A stretch of DNA of 64,000 nucleotides from Streptomyces caeruleatus (lineage in GTDB: Bacteria > Actinomycetota > Actinomycetes > Streptomycetales > Streptomycetaceae): contig NZ_KQ948934.1 of NCBI RefSeq assembly GCF_001514235.1, positions 332,250 through 396,249 of the forward strand. Direction: 5' to 3'. The notes under the pieces were generated by a model that was not told where the DNA came from, ran no database searches, and worked only from the letters and a program-made list of their open reading frames with translations. The position numbers and the translations under genes are program-made. How positions within the stretch are numbered: the first letter of the stretch is position 1; every line of letters begins with the position of its first letter. Shown here one piece after another: positions 25,186-34,031 of the stretch.

Positions 25186-26004
25186 CTAGACGGGCGGCCA
25201 CGGAATGGCCGGCCACTCCCCGCTCGGCTGCGGATGCTTCCCGGACGTCACCAGCGCCTCCACGCGCGCGCGTGTGGCCTCCACCTCGGCCGCGGTGATC
25301 AGCCCGGCCAGGCGGACCGCCAGGTCGCCGCCCTCCTTCAGGGCCTCCCGCAGGGCGCCGAGCACCTCGACGGCCTCGCCTGCCAGCGGCTCGCCCGCCC
25401 AGCCCCACAGCAGGGTCCGCAGCTTGTCGTCGACGTTGAAGGTGACGCCGTGGTCGATGCCGTAGAGCCGGCCGCCCTCGGTGGGCAGCAGGTGCCCGCC
25501 CTTGCGGTCGGCGTTGTTGATCACCGCGTCCAGGACGGCCATGCGCCGCAGCCGCTCGTCGTCGGCGTGCACCAGCAGGGCGGTCCTCCCCTCGCCGACC
25601 TCGGCGAAGCCGATCGCCTTCCAGCCGGGCTCGGGCTCCTCGCCGTCGACCAGGGCGAGCAGTTCGGCCTCGGGCGTCACCTCGATCCACAGCTGCACCA
25701 TGCCCTCGCCGTACGGCCCGTCGCGCAGCACGGTGGGCGGTACGAGCCCCCAGCCGGTCGCCTCGGAGACCTCGTACGCGGCGACCTCGCGCTGCGCGAG
25801 GGTGCCGTCGGGGAAGTCCCACAGCGGCCGCTCACCGGCGACCGGCTTGTACACGCAGGACGCCTCCTGCCCCTCGTGCGCGACCGTGCAGAACAGCGCC
25901 GCGTTGGACGCCTCGCGGATGCGTCCGCGCACAGTCAGCTCACCCTCGGTGAGCAGCTCCACCGGGGTCACGCTCCGCGGCGGTATCCGTTCTGGCGCGG
26001 ACAT
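25186..26004 (-). CDS. SCO1664-type kinase-fold protein
   Basis: A 272-residue protein of the actinobacterial SCO1664 family, distantly like PI3/PI4-kinase or HipA-type folds. Seen: VYKPVAGERPLWDFPDGTLA (lysine in the ATP-binding strand), EVAAYEVSEATGWGLVPPT, VLDAVINNADRKGGHLL (catalytic loop with N and D) and YGIDHGVTFN (metal-binding Asp). The biochemical function is unknown. ATG at 26004 has GGAAGGA 5 bp upstream; a longer frame is possible but lacks an RBS. It overlaps the DUF3090 gene by 37 bp. Confidence 0.88.
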   Translation of the reverse strand: MSAPERIPPRSVTPVELLTEGELTVRGRIREASNAALFCTVAHEGQEASCVYKPVAGERPLWDFPDGTLAQREVAAYEVSEATGWGLVPPTVLRDGPYGEGMVQLWIEVTPEAELLALVDGEEPEPGWKAIGFAEVGEGRTALLVHADDERLRRMAVLDAVINNADRKGGHLLPTEGGRLYGIDHGVTFNVDDKLRTLLWGWAGEPLAGEAVEVLGALREALKEGGDLAVRLAGLITAAEVEATRARVEALVTSGKHPQPSGEWPAIPWPPV

Positions 26005-26558
26005 ACGTGTCCTTCCGGGTCGAGCGGGAGGCTGCACAGCGGACACGGCGGCCGCCCCGCGTTGACGACGTCAAGGGCGCGCTTGGCGAAGGCCCTCGCC
26101 TGCGCGCCGGTGAGCCGGACCCGCAGCATCGGGGGCCCGTTCTCCTCGTCCTGGAGGAGGCGTTCCTCGGCCTCGGCGAGGTCCTCCTCGGAGTCGGCGT
26201 CGAGCTCCACGAGGGCCTGGGCCTCGACGATCATGCGCTGCTCCTCGCCGTCCCAGGCCAGCGCCATGGTGCCGACGCGGAACTCCTCCTCCACGGGGGC
26301 GTCCAGCGGGGCGGTGTCGGCGATTTCGCTCGGCGGCATGGCGGGGACGGCGGCGCTGCCGCCACTACGCCGTACGACCTCGTCGAGCAGTTCGTCCATG
26401 CGCTCGGCGAGGGCGGCGACCTGGGTCTTCTCCAGGGCCACGCTGGTCACCCGGGAGCCCGCGGTGGCCTGGAGGAAGAACGTACGGCGCCCGGGCAGTC
26501 CGACCGTACCGGCCACGAAGCGGTCCGGGGGGTCGTAGAGGAACACCTGACGGGACAC
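25968..26558 (-). CDS. DUF3090 family protein
   Basis: A 196-residue DUF3090 protein. The N-terminus reads VFLYDPPDRFVAGTVGLPG and RTFFLQATAG, typical of the family. The C-terminal part carries a small probable zinc knuckle, CPLCSLPLDPEGHVCP. GTG start at 26558. It is in a leftward operon with a histidine phosphatase gene upstream and the SCO1664-type gene, which it overlaps, downstream. This trio is widely conserved in actinobacteria near mshC. Its activity is not known. Confidence 0.92.
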   Translation of the reverse strand: MSRQVFLYDPPDRFVAGTVGLPGRRTFFLQATAGSRVTSVALEKTQVAALAERMDELLDEVVRRSGGSAAVPAMPPSEIADTAPLDAPVEEEFRVGTMALAWDGEEQRMIVEAQALVELDADSEEDLAEAEERLLQDEENGPPMLRVRLTGAQARAFAKRALDVVNAGRPPCPLCSLPLDPEGHVCPRQNGYRRGA

Positions 26559-26625
26559 GTCCTGTCTCCATTGGAATCGTGAGTACAGCGCTGCTTCGAC
26601 CGCTTCACCCTACTGCGCCGGACGA

Positions 26626-27312
26626 TCACGGTGCGCCCGCGCCGCCCCCGACCGTCGCGTCGCCGGCCGGCGGTTCCTCGCGCGGGGCGAGGGAGGCGAA
26701 ATCACCGGTGTCGCCGAGGCGTACGAGGAACGGCCTCAGGCGTGTGTAGCGGATCGCGGTGATGGAACACGGTTCGACGGAGATCCTCTGGAACAGGTCG
26801 AGATGAAGTCCGAGTGCGTCCGCGACGAGGGACTTGATGATGTCGCCGTGCGAGCACATCAGATACACGGCGTCGGCGCCGTGATCGCGCTCCACGCGCG
26901 CGTTCCACTCCCGTACGGCTTCGGCCGCCCGGGTCTGCATCGCCCGCATCGACTCACCGCCGGGGAACGCGGCGGCCGACGGGTGGGCCTGGACGACCTC
27001 CATCAGCGGCTCGTCCCCCAGTTCGGCGAGCTTGCGGCCGGACCAGTCGCCGTAGTGGCACTCCCCGATCCGTTCGTCGGTGTGCGCGGTGAGTTCCGGC
27101 CGGGCCTCCAGCAGCGGCCGGATCGTCTCCTGGCAGCGCTGCAGCGGGCTGGCGACGACCTCGGAGATCGGCAGCGCGGCGAGCCGTCCGGGCAGTGCGG
27201 CGGCCTGCGCGGCCCCGCGCTCGTCGAGGGCGACGCCGGGCGTCCACCCGGCGAGGAGGCCCTCGGTGTTGGCGGTGGATCGTCCGTGGCGGACCAGGAT
27301 CAACGTCGGCAT
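26626..27312 (-). CDS. histidine phosphatase superfamily (phosphoglycerate mutase-like) protein
   Basis: A 228-residue phosphatase of the MSMEG_4193-type group. The catalytic His is in LILVRHGRSTANTEG, the second Arg in VASPLQRCQET, the acid in IGECHYGDWSG and the second His in YLMCSHGDIIKSL. The substrate is unknown. ATG at 27312 is preferred over an in-frame ATG 18 bp upstream because the fold starts at once. First gene of the leftward operon toward mshC, divergent from corA. Confidence 0.9.
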   Translation of the reverse strand: MPTLILVRHGRSTANTEGLLAGWTPGVALDERGAAQAAALPGRLAALPISEVVASPLQRCQETIRPLLEARPELTAHTDERIGECHYGDWSGRKLAELGDEPLMEVVQAHPSAAAFPGGESMRAMQTRAAEAVREWNARVERDHGADAVYLMCSHGDIIKSLVADALGLHLDLFQRISVEPCSITAIRYTRLRPFLVRLGDTGDFASLAPREEPPAGDATVGGGAGAP

Positions 27313-27374
27313 GCGGCCCAGCGTAGGCATACGACCGGGTGCGCCCGCGAGGGGATGGCGGGAGAATACGCCCC

Positions 27375-28373
27375 GTGATCGTCGACTGCGCCATCTACCG
27401 GGACGGGCGCCGGACGGAGGGGCCCGCGGACTTCTCCGACGCCCTGGATCTGTGCCGTCTGCGGGGCGACGCGTTCGTCTGGATCGGCCTGTACGAGCCC
27501 ACGGAGAGGGAGTTCGACAAGGTCACCGACGAGTTCGGGCTGCACCCGCTGGCCGTGGAGGACGCCCTGAACGCGCACCAGCGGCCCAAGCTGGAGGTCT
27601 ACGACGACTCGCTGTTCATGGTCCTCAAGCCGGTCGGCTACGAGGCGAAGAGCGACATCGTCTCCTCCGGGGAGGTCATGGTCTTCATCGGCGACTCGTT
27701 CGTGGTGACCGTCCGGCACGGCGAGGAGGCGCCGCTGGGGGCCGTACGCAACCGTCTCGAACACGAGCCGGAGATGCTCCGGCACGGTCCCACGGCGGTG
27801 CTGTACATGATCGCCGACGCGGTGGTCGACCACTACGTCGAGGTGGCGGGCGAACTGGGCACTGACCTGGAGGAGCTGGAGGCCGAGGTGTTCTCGCCGA
27901 TCGGCGGCGGCTCACGGCACACGGCGTCCCGGATCTACGCCTTCAAGCGGCAGATCCTGGAGTTCCGCAGAGCCACCGGCCCGCTCGCACAGCCCCTGTC
28001 CCGGCTCGCCGGTACCGGCATGATCGGCGCGCGCGTGCCCTTCGTGCACGACAAGGCACAGCCCTTCTTCCGTGACGTCAGCGACCACCTCACGCGTGTG
28101 AACGAGGCGGTGGAGGGCCTGGACCGGCTGGTCTCGGACGTCCTCGCGGCGCATCTGGCGCAGACGAGCGTCCGGCAGAACGACGACGTACGGAAGATCT
28201 CCGCGTGGGCGGCCATGGCCGCGATCCCCACGATGATCGCGGGGATCTACGGCATGAACTTCGAGCACATGCCCGAGCTGCGCTGGGCGGGCTCGTACCC
28301 GCTGCTGATCGTGGGCATGGTCGCCCTGGAGGTGCTGTTGTACCGGCTGTTCAAACGCCGGGGCTGGCTGTAG
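27375..28373 (+). CDS. corA: CorA-family Mg2+/Co2+ transporter
   Basis: A 332-residue CorA-type channel. A large cytoplasmic N-terminal domain (residues 1-260; WIGLYEPTEREFD, HPLAVEDALNAHQRPK) is followed by two membrane helices around residues 270-290 and 305-325, joined by the diagnostic YGMNFEHMPEL selectivity loop. The C-terminus is basic (FKRRGWL). GTG start at 27375; GAATAC about 10 bp before it could be a -10 for a leaderless transcript. Confidence 0.94.
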   Translation: MIVDCAIYRDGRRTEGPADFSDALDLCRLRGDAFVWIGLYEPTEREFDKVTDEFGLHPLAVEDALNAHQRPKLEVYDDSLFMVLKPVGYEAKSDIVSSGEVMVFIGDSFVVTVRHGEEAPLGAVRNRLEHEPEMLRHGPTAVLYMIADAVVDHYVEVAGELGTDLEELEAEVFSPIGGGSRHTASRIYAFKRQILEFRRATGPLAQPLSRLAGTGMIGARVPFVHDKAQPFFRDVSDHLTRVNEAVEGLDRLVSDVLAAHLAQTSVRQNDDVRKISAWAAMAAIPTMIAGIYGMNFEHMPELRWAGSYPLLIVGMVALEVLLYRLFKRRGWL

Positions 28374-28374
28374 G

Positions 28375-29163
28375 TCAGGCGAACTCGGGCGCGGAGGTGG
28401 CCGGTCCGCCGAGGGCGTCACGGCGTTCGGGCAACTTCAGGGACACCATGCGCCGCCAGCCGCCGAGCCGCTCCCAGGCGTACACGGCGTGGATGCCCGC
28501 GGCGAGCACGGCCGCCTTGGGGCGGGACCAGCCGAGGACGCGGCCCATGTGGGCCATGACGGCGAGGCTGACGTCCCGGTAGATCCGGATCTCGGCGAGC
28601 GCGCACTCGCGCAGCGTCCGCTGGATGGCCCGGCCGTGCCCCTGGGCGGCGAAGCGCAGGAGTTCCTCGTGGCAGTAGGCGAGGTGGTTGTCCTCGTCGT
28701 CGGAGATCATCCTGACCGCGCGGCCGAGGACGGGATGGTCGGCGAAGTGCTTGCGCAGCAGGTCCATCTGCTCGGAGGCGCGCTGCTCGGTGACCCGGCT
28801 GTGCGACAGGTAGGTGACGACGTCCTGGACGGTGAGCGCCTCGTCGGCCTTGAGCCGGTCGTGGGCGAGGCCGATGCCGTGCTGCTCCAGCAGCATCGTG
28901 TAGTCGGTCTCGGGCGGTACGGGGACGGGCTGGAGGCCGCGCTTCTTCATCAGGGCGTTGAAGATCCGCCCGTGCTTGTCCTCGTCCGCCCCGTGCCGGG
29001 TGATCTTGGGCGCGAGAGCACGCTCGCTCTGCGGGACCAGCGCGGCGATCCGCGCGTTCTCCCAGCCGCCCTGGGACTCGCCGCTGGCCGCGATGGAGCA
29101 GAACAGGCGGAAGGACTCGTCGTTGTCGATGATCTCCTGGAACAGACTCTTGGCCGAAAGCAT
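28375..29163 (-). CDS. ferritin-like di-iron protein
   Basis: A 262-residue helical protein of the ferritin-like superfamily. Iron-ligand patterns are visible as ADEDKHGRIF and SDDEDNHLAYCHEE, each giving Glu and an ExxH pair. It could be a di-iron oxidase or hydroxylase; no partner gene shows the substrate. ATG at 29163. Its upstream region holds an inverted pair GCACCTCTCT (29170-29179)/AGAGAGGTGC (29224-29233) flanking a TTGACT -35-like box, which might be an operator. It converges on corA with a 1-bp gap. Confidence 0.8.
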   Translation of the reverse strand: MLSAKSLFQEIIDNDESFRLFCSIAASGESQGGWENARIAALVPQSERALAPKITRHGADEDKHGRIFNALMKKRGLQPVPVPPETDYTMLLEQHGIGLAHDRLKADEALTVQDVVTYLSHSRVTEQRASEQMDLLRKHFADHPVLGRAVRMISDDEDNHLAYCHEELLRFAAQGHGRAIQRTLRECALAEIRIYRDVSLAVMAHMGRVLGWSRPKAAVLAAGIHAVYAWERLGGWRRMVSLKLPERRDALGGPATSAPEFA

Positions 29164-29330
29164 CGTGGGGCACCTCTCTGCAGGACGCCGCAGGATTCCG
29201 CAGAGAACGAGTCAAATGCGGCGAGAGAGGTGCTGCAACAGCTGTGTCGGACAACTCCGCCAAAAGAATGACCACCGGGGTCACGACGGGGGCGTAACCG
29301 GGTGGGGCACGCGCGCGTTGTGCTGCGTGA

Positions 29331-29371
29331 CGGCCGTGGCGGGGAAGACCCCCGAGCCCCCACCACGGCCG
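29331..29371 (-). terminator. terminator after F420-dependent oxidoreductase gene
   Basis: A 9-bp perfect outer stem (29331-29339 with 29363-29371) continues into further G/C pairs. Read leftward it lies just past the stop codon at 29415. Confidence 0.55.
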
Positions 29372-29414
29372 CTGAAAACTCCCCAGGCTGTACGGCGTCC
29401 GGTGCCGGCGTGTG

Positions 29415-30470
29415 CTACGCGAGCCCGGCGCGCTCCAGGGCCTCGGTGCCGGCGCGGAGCGAGGCGAGCCGCTCGTCGAGAGTGAAGCCGGCGGGTGCGA
29501 GGGACAGGGTGGTGACCCCGGCCGCGGCGTAGGCCTTCATCCGGTCGGCGATGCGGTCCACGGAACCCAGCAGCGCGGTCTTGTCGATCAGGTCCTGCGG
29601 TACGGCGGCCGCGGCGCCCTGCTTGTCGCCGGAGAGGTACTTGCTCTGGATCTCGGCGGCTTCCTTCTCGTAGCCCATGCGCTGGGCGAGCTGGTTGTAG
29701 AAGTTCTGCTTGGGGCTGCCCATGCCGCCGACGTACAGCGCGGTGTAGGGGCGGAAGGTGTCGGCGAGCGTGGCCACGTCCTTGTCGTCGCCGACGGCGA
29801 GCGGCAGGGTCGGGCAGACGTCGAACCCGTCGAGGGTCAGGCCCGCCTTCTCGCGCCCGGCGCGCAGGTACTTGATCGTCGTGTCCTCCAGGTGCTCGGC
29901 GGAGGGGAAGATCAGCAGGGCGCCGTCGGCGATCTCACCGGTCTGTTCGAGGTTCTTCGGGCCGATGGCGGCGATGTACAGCGGGATGTGCTCGCGCTGC
30001 GGGTGCACGGTCAGCTTGATCGGCTTGCCGGGGCCGCCGGGCAGCGGCAGCGTCCAGTGCTGACCCTCGTACGACAGGCGCTCGCGGGTCATGGCCTTGC
30101 GGACGATCTCGACGTACTCACGCGTGCGTGCCAGCGGCTTGTCGAACTTGACGCCGTACCAGCCCTCGGAGACCTGCGGTCCGGAGACGCCGAGGCCGAG
30201 GCGGAAGCGGCCGCCGGAGAGCGAGTCCAGGGTCGCGGCCGTCATCGCGGTCATCGCGGGCTGGCGGGCCGGGATCTGGAAGATGGCGGAGCCGACGTCG
30301 ATGCGCTCGGTCTGGGCGGCGACCCAGCTCAGCACGGTGGCGGCGTCCGAGCCGTACGCCTCGGCGGCCCAGCACACGGCGTACCCCAGCCGGTCGGCCT
30401 CCTGCGCGACGGCGAGGTTGTCCGCGTCCATTCCGGCACCCCAGTAGCCGAGGTTGATCCCGAGCTGCAT
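29415..30470 (-). CDS. LLM-class F420-dependent oxidoreductase
   Basis: A 351-residue TIM-barrel oxidoreductase of the F420-dependent luciferase-like class. Seen: LGINLGYWGAGMDADNLAV at the start, EAYGSDAATVLSWVAAQT, LGLGVSGPQVSEGW (cofactor loop) and LYIAAIGPKNLEQTGE. This subgroup is abundant in Streptomyces and mycobacteria, and individual substrates are generally unknown. ATG at 30470. A TTACCGATCAGTAA palindrome lies 12 bp upstream. Confidence 0.88.
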   Translation of the reverse strand: MQLGINLGYWGAGMDADNLAVAQEADRLGYAVCWAAEAYGSDAATVLSWVAAQTERIDVGSAIFQIPARQPAMTAMTAATLDSLSGGRFRLGLGVSGPQVSEGWYGVKFDKPLARTREYVEIVRKAMTRERLSYEGQHWTLPLPGGPGKPIKLTVHPQREHIPLYIAAIGPKNLEQTGEIADGALLIFPSAEHLEDTTIKYLRAGREKAGLTLDGFDVCPTLPLAVGDDKDVATLADTFRPYTALYVGGMGSPKQNFYNQLAQRMGYEKEAAEIQSKYLSGDKQGAAAAVPQDLIDKTALLGSVDRIADRMKAYAAAGVTTLSLAPAGFTLDERLASLRAGTEALERAGLA

Positions 30471-30481
30471 GGCCGATCCCC

Positions 30482-30495
30482 TTACCGATCAGTAA
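30482..30495. promoter_or_regulatory. candidate repressor palindrome upstream of LLM gene
   Basis: TTACCGATCAGTAA is palindromic at 12 of 14 positions, with TTAC/GTAA ends, and lies 12 bp before the oxidoreductase ATG. The form fits a TetR- or similar-family operator; no cognate regulator gene is adjacent. Confidence 0.4.
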
Positions 30496-30655
30496 CGTCC
30501 CTTGTGCGCCCGACCATAGCGCGGGGGGCGTCCCCCGGGGAGGCCGGTGTGGCGGGCGTCGCCCCGACGGCCGTGCGGATGCCCGGTGACCGTCCTGAAA
30601 ACTGGTTATCCACAGGCCCCCACATGGCAGGTTCTGGCCAGTAATCTCGGCGTTC

Positions 30656-31639
30656 ATGGAGCAGAGGCATCTCGGCCGTACCGGCCTGCGCGTGTCCCGG
30701 ATCGGGCTCGGCACCCTCACCTGGGGCAGGGACACCGACGAGCATGATGCCGCGGACCTGTTGAAGACGTTCTGGGAGGCGGGCGGCAGCCTCGTCGACA
30801 CGGCCGACGTGTACGGCGACGGGGAGGCCGAGTACCTGCTCGGGCGGCTGATAGAAGGCCTGGTCCCGCGCCGGGACCTGGTGATCTCGACGAAGGCGGG
30901 CAGCGTGCCCGACCCGGACCGCCGGTTCGACGGCTCGCGCGGCCATCTGCTCTCCGCGCTGGACGCCTCGCTGGCCCGGCTCGGCACGGACTACGTCGAC
31001 GTCTGGCACATCCACGCCTATGACCCCTCCACCCCGCTGGAGGAGACCCTCCAGGCCCTCGACCTGGCGGTCAGCAGCGGCCGGGCCCGCTATGCCGGGG
31101 TCTCCAACTTCTGCGGCTGGCAGCTCGCCAAGGCGGCGACCTGGCAGCTCGCGGCGCCCGGCACCAGGACCCGGCTGGCGAGCACACAGCTGGAGTACTC
31201 CCTGCTGCAGCGCGGCGTGGAGCGCGAAGTGCTGCCGGCCGCGCTGGACCTGGGCATCGGCCTGCTGCCGTCCTCGCCTCTCGGCCGGGGCGTCCTGACG
31301 GCGAAGTACCGCAATGCCACTCCCCCGGACTCCCGCGGCGCCTCGGAGCATCTGGCGCCCTTCGTCGCGCCGTACCTCGACGACACGGCGAGCCGCATCG
31401 TGGACGCCGTGCAGACGGCGGCCGACGGGCTGGCCGTCACCCCGCTCCAGGTCGCCCTCGCCTGGGTGCGTGACCGTCCCGGCGTGGCCGCGCCCGTCAT
31501 CGGCCCGCGCAACGCCCAGCAGCTCACGGCGGCGTTGTCAGTGGAGGCCCTTAGTCTTCCTGACGAGATCTGCCGGGCGCTCGACGACGTGTCGGCGCCC
31601 GTGCACCGCTATCCCGATCACGACTGGAGCACGCTGTGA
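30656..31639 (+). CDS. aldo/keto reductase
   Basis: A 327-residue NADPH-dependent aldo/keto reductase. Seen: LGRTGLRVSRIGLGTLTWG, the catalytic Asp/Tyr region LVDTADVYGDGEAEYLLG, Lys in VISTKAG, His in VDVWHIHAYDP and the NADP motif LLPSSPLGRGVLTAKY. TAATCT 8 bp before the ATG suggests a nearly leaderless mRNA. Its stop overlaps the start of the RecD2-like gene (GTGA), so the two are co-translated. The physiological substrate is unknown. Confidence 0.92.
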   Translation: MEQRHLGRTGLRVSRIGLGTLTWGRDTDEHDAADLLKTFWEAGGSLVDTADVYGDGEAEYLLGRLIEGLVPRRDLVISTKAGSVPDPDRRFDGSRGHLLSALDASLARLGTDYVDVWHIHAYDPSTPLEETLQALDLAVSSGRARYAGVSNFCGWQLAKAATWQLAAPGTRTRLASTQLEYSLLQRGVEREVLPAALDLGIGLLPSSPLGRGVLTAKYRNATPPDSRGASEHLAPFVAPYLDDTASRIVDAVQTAADGLAVTPLQVALAWVRDRPGVAAPVIGPRNAQQLTAALSVEALSLPDEICRALDDVSAPVHRYPDHDWSTL

Positions 31640-33789
31640 GCACGGAGCCGCCCGAGACCACGGAGAACACCGAGCCGGGGACACCGGGGGCCGCGACGGA
31701 GGACGCCGGGGCCGCGGCTGCGGGGGCCGGCGAGGGCCCTGACGCTGCTGAGGGCACAGAGGCCACGACCGGAGACGGCGACACCGCCGCGCAGTTGTCC
31801 GAGGCGGAGGCCGAGCTTGCCGCTCAGCGGCTCGAGCGGGAGCGGATCGAGCGGCGCAAGGCCGAGAAGCAGGGGCCCGTCGAGAGCGGGACCAAGCTCA
31901 GCGGGACGGCCGCCGATCTGCTCGCCGCCGTCCGGGCCGTGGAGAGCGGCGCCAAACCCGTCGCCACCGTGTTCAGCGAGCCGGAGCCACCGCGCCGACC
32001 CGCCCCGGAGCCGGTACGTCAGCCGCGGCCCGTGGCGTCCGAGGCGCCCGCTGGTCCCGCGCCGGAGACCGTCGAGTCCGTGCGGCGCGTGCTGGCCGAT
32101 GGCGGCGCCCCGGAGTCGCTCGCCCCGCAGGTCGCCGCGGCCCTCGGTGAGGGCGCGGCCGGTCAACTGCGAGCGGACCCTTGGCAGTTGCTGCGTGTCG
32201 CCGGGGTACGGACCGAGCAGGCCGACGGGTTCGCCCGGGCGCTGCTCGGCGCCGAGTGCGGTCCCGACGACGAGCGGCGCGGCCGGGCGCTCACCGTCTG
32301 GCTCCTGGAGCAGGCGGCCGTGGCCGGGCACACGGCCCTGGAGATGCCGACGCTGACCGCGGCGCTGGCCCAGCGGGGTGTGCCCGACGCCGAGGCGGCC
32401 GTGCAGAACACCCTGGCCGAGGGCGAGGCCCTGGCCTTCCAGGACGCTCTGGACGAGCCCGGCGCCCCGGCGTCCCGGGGGGACGACGAGACGGACGAGG
32501 ACGAGGCGCGGCCGGTCCGTGTCCTCGTCGGCCTGGAGCGGTACGCCCTCGCGGAGGAGAGCCTCGCCGATGGACTGGCCCGACTGGTCAACTCGGCGCC
32601 GAAGCAGGACGGTTCGGCCGAGGAGTGGGAGCGGGCGGCGACCTCCGCGGGCTCCGCGGCCGACCTGATCCGCGCCGCCGCGACCCACGGCCTGGTCCTG
32701 CACACCGGCGGGCAGGCGGCCCGGGCCGAACCGGCGGCGCTGCTGCACGCGGCGCACGCACTGGGGCTGCGGGCCTGGGCGGCCACCCACAGCCCGGTCG
32801 GCCGGGACAGCTTCTCGACGTTGCTGGACGGGCCCGGCGTCGCCACCGTGGCCGGTCTGCTCTCCGGTGCCGAAGGGCCCGGCCGGGACTCGGAGGGCGC
32901 GTTCGACCTCGATCTGCTCGTCCTGCTCGACGCACCGCAGCTGGACGTGGAGACGGCGGCCCTGCTCACGGAGTCGCTGCCGGACGGGGCCCGACTGGTG
33001 CTGGCCGGTGACCCCGCGGTGCTGTGGTCGGCGGGCCCCGGCCGGGTGTTCGCCGATCTGCTGGCGGCGCGGGTCTGTCCGCAGATCGCCTCGCGGCTGC
33101 CGGACCCGGGCCCGCTGGGCGAATTGGTGTCCGGTATCGGGGTCGGCGAGCTGAACCAGGTCGAGGCGCCCGGCAAGGAGGTCGTGATCGTGCCGGTGCG
33201 CGACGCGGGCGAGGCCGTGCACCGCACCGTGCAGCTCGTCGCGGACTCGGTGCCGCGCGCGATCGGCATCCCGGCCGAGGAGACCCAGGTGATCACCCCG
33301 GGCCACGGCGGCGCGGCCGGCACGCGCGCCCTCAACGCCGCGCTCAAGGAGCGTCTCAACCCCGGCCCCGGCCGCTTCGGCGGCTTCGACCCCGGTGACC
33401 GCGTCGCGTACTCGCCCGCCCCGGGCCGTACGGTGCCGGGCCAGGTGGTGAAGGCCGACGCCGAGGGACTGCACCTGTCCTGCGCGGGCGAGGCCGTGGT
33501 CGTACCGCAGGAGCGGGTGGAGCAGTCCGTGCGGCACGGCTGGGCGCTGACCGCGCACCAAGCCGCGGGCGCCCGCTGGCCGGCGGTGGTCGTGGTGCTG
33601 CCGGGCGATGCCGCGCAGACGCTGAACCGGCCGTGGGTCTACACGGCGTTCGGCCGCGCCGACCGCCATCTGTCCGTGGTCCACGGCGTGGAGCAGGCCC
33701 TGCCCCGGGCGGTCGCCGAAATCCCGGCGAAGCCGCGCACGACCCGCCTCGCCGTCCTGCTCGGACCGCTGCTGCCGGCGACCGGCTGA
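31636..33789 (+). CDS. RecD2-like helicase homologue with degenerate ATPase motifs
   Basis: A 717-residue protein with the RecD2 layout. A charged N-terminal tail (1-130) is followed by a helix-hairpin-helix region (about 135-260: VRRVLADGGAPESL, LRVAGVRTEQADGFARAL). Next comes a helicase-like core and a C-terminal 2B/SH3-like part with GDRVAYSPAPGRTVPGQVV, ALTAHQAAGARWPAVVVV (residues 635-655) and VYTAFGRADRHLSVV. The usual Walker A GGPGTGKT is replaced by HTGGQAARAEP (356-366), with no lysine. The Walker B DEAS is replaced by DAPQ (432-435). It is unlikely to hydrolyse ATP in the standard way and may act as a DNA-binding scaffold. It is co-translated with the aldo/keto reductase. Confidence 0.75.
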   Translation: MSTEPPETTENTEPGTPGAATEDAGAAAAGAGEGPDAAEGTEATTGDGDTAAQLSEAEAELAAQRLERERIERRKAEKQGPVESGTKLSGTAADLLAAVRAVESGAKPVATVFSEPEPPRRPAPEPVRQPRPVASEAPAGPAPETVESVRRVLADGGAPESLAPQVAAALGEGAAGQLRADPWQLLRVAGVRTEQADGFARALLGAECGPDDERRGRALTVWLLEQAAVAGHTALEMPTLTAALAQRGVPDAEAAVQNTLAEGEALAFQDALDEPGAPASRGDDETDEDEARPVRVLVGLERYALAEESLADGLARLVNSAPKQDGSAEEWERAATSAGSAADLIRAAATHGLVLHTGGQAARAEPAALLHAAHALGLRAWAATHSPVGRDSFSTLLDGPGVATVAGLLSGAEGPGRDSEGAFDLDLLVLLDAPQLDVETAALLTESLPDGARLVLAGDPAVLWSAGPGRVFADLLAARVCPQIASRLPDPGPLGELVSGIGVGELNQVEAPGKEVVIVPVRDAGEAVHRTVQLVADSVPRAIGIPAEETQVITPGHGGAAGTRALNAALKERLNPGPGRFGGFDPGDRVAYSPAPGRTVPGQVVKADAEGLHLSCAGEAVVVPQERVEQSVRHGWALTAHQAAGARWPAVVVVLPGDAAQTLNRPWVYTAFGRADRHLSVVHGVEQALPRAVAEIPAKPRTTRLAVLLGPLLPATG

Positions 33790-33806
33790 CGCCCGGCCGG
33801 GACCTC

Positions 33807-33864
33807 AGGGGCGCGGGGCTGTATCGATATGCGGCTCCACCGCGTGGGCGCGACCAGCCACCCA
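33807..33864. repeat. Streptomyces-type intergenic repeat (GGGGCGCGGGGCTGTATCGAT family)
   Basis: AGGGGCGCGGGGCTGTATCG, GATATGCGGCTCCACCGCG and GTGGGCGCGACCAGCCACC follow one another. I recognise this as a short element repeated in many Streptomyces intergenic regions, related to the unit at 1311-1355. Copy number cannot be assessed here. Confidence 0.55.
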
Positions 33865-33934
33865 CGGCCGCCACCCGCCCCCACCCGAGGTCATCAGGGC
33901 GCGGCCGCGTCCAGCACGCCCCGCACATGCCAAC

Positions 33935-33969
33935 GGCGGCGCTCACGGAATCAACCCGTGACCGCCGCC
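33935..33969. terminator. terminator between RecD2-like gene and acidic protein gene
   Basis: A 14-bp stem with one mismatch (33935-33948 with 33956-33969) encloses a 7-nt AT-rich loop between convergent genes. Confidence 0.6.
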
Positions 33970-33982
33970 GTCGAGCAGCCGT

Positions 33983-34031
33983 GATCCGCGTCAGCGATCC
34001 GCGTCAGCGATCCGCGTCAGCGGTCCGCGTC
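33983..34031. repeat. 13-bp tandem repeat at the 3' end of the acidic-protein gene
   Basis: GATCCGCGTCAGC occurs three times in tandem (33983-34021), with a partial fourth unit. The repeat overlaps the last codons and stop of the leftward gene ending at 34017 and may have extended or reset its C-terminus. Confidence 0.65.

Noticed and set aside
30606..30614. DnaA box (TTATCCACA) as a sign of an origin
   Set aside because: A single match with no cluster and no dnaA or dnaN nearby; chance is sufficient.
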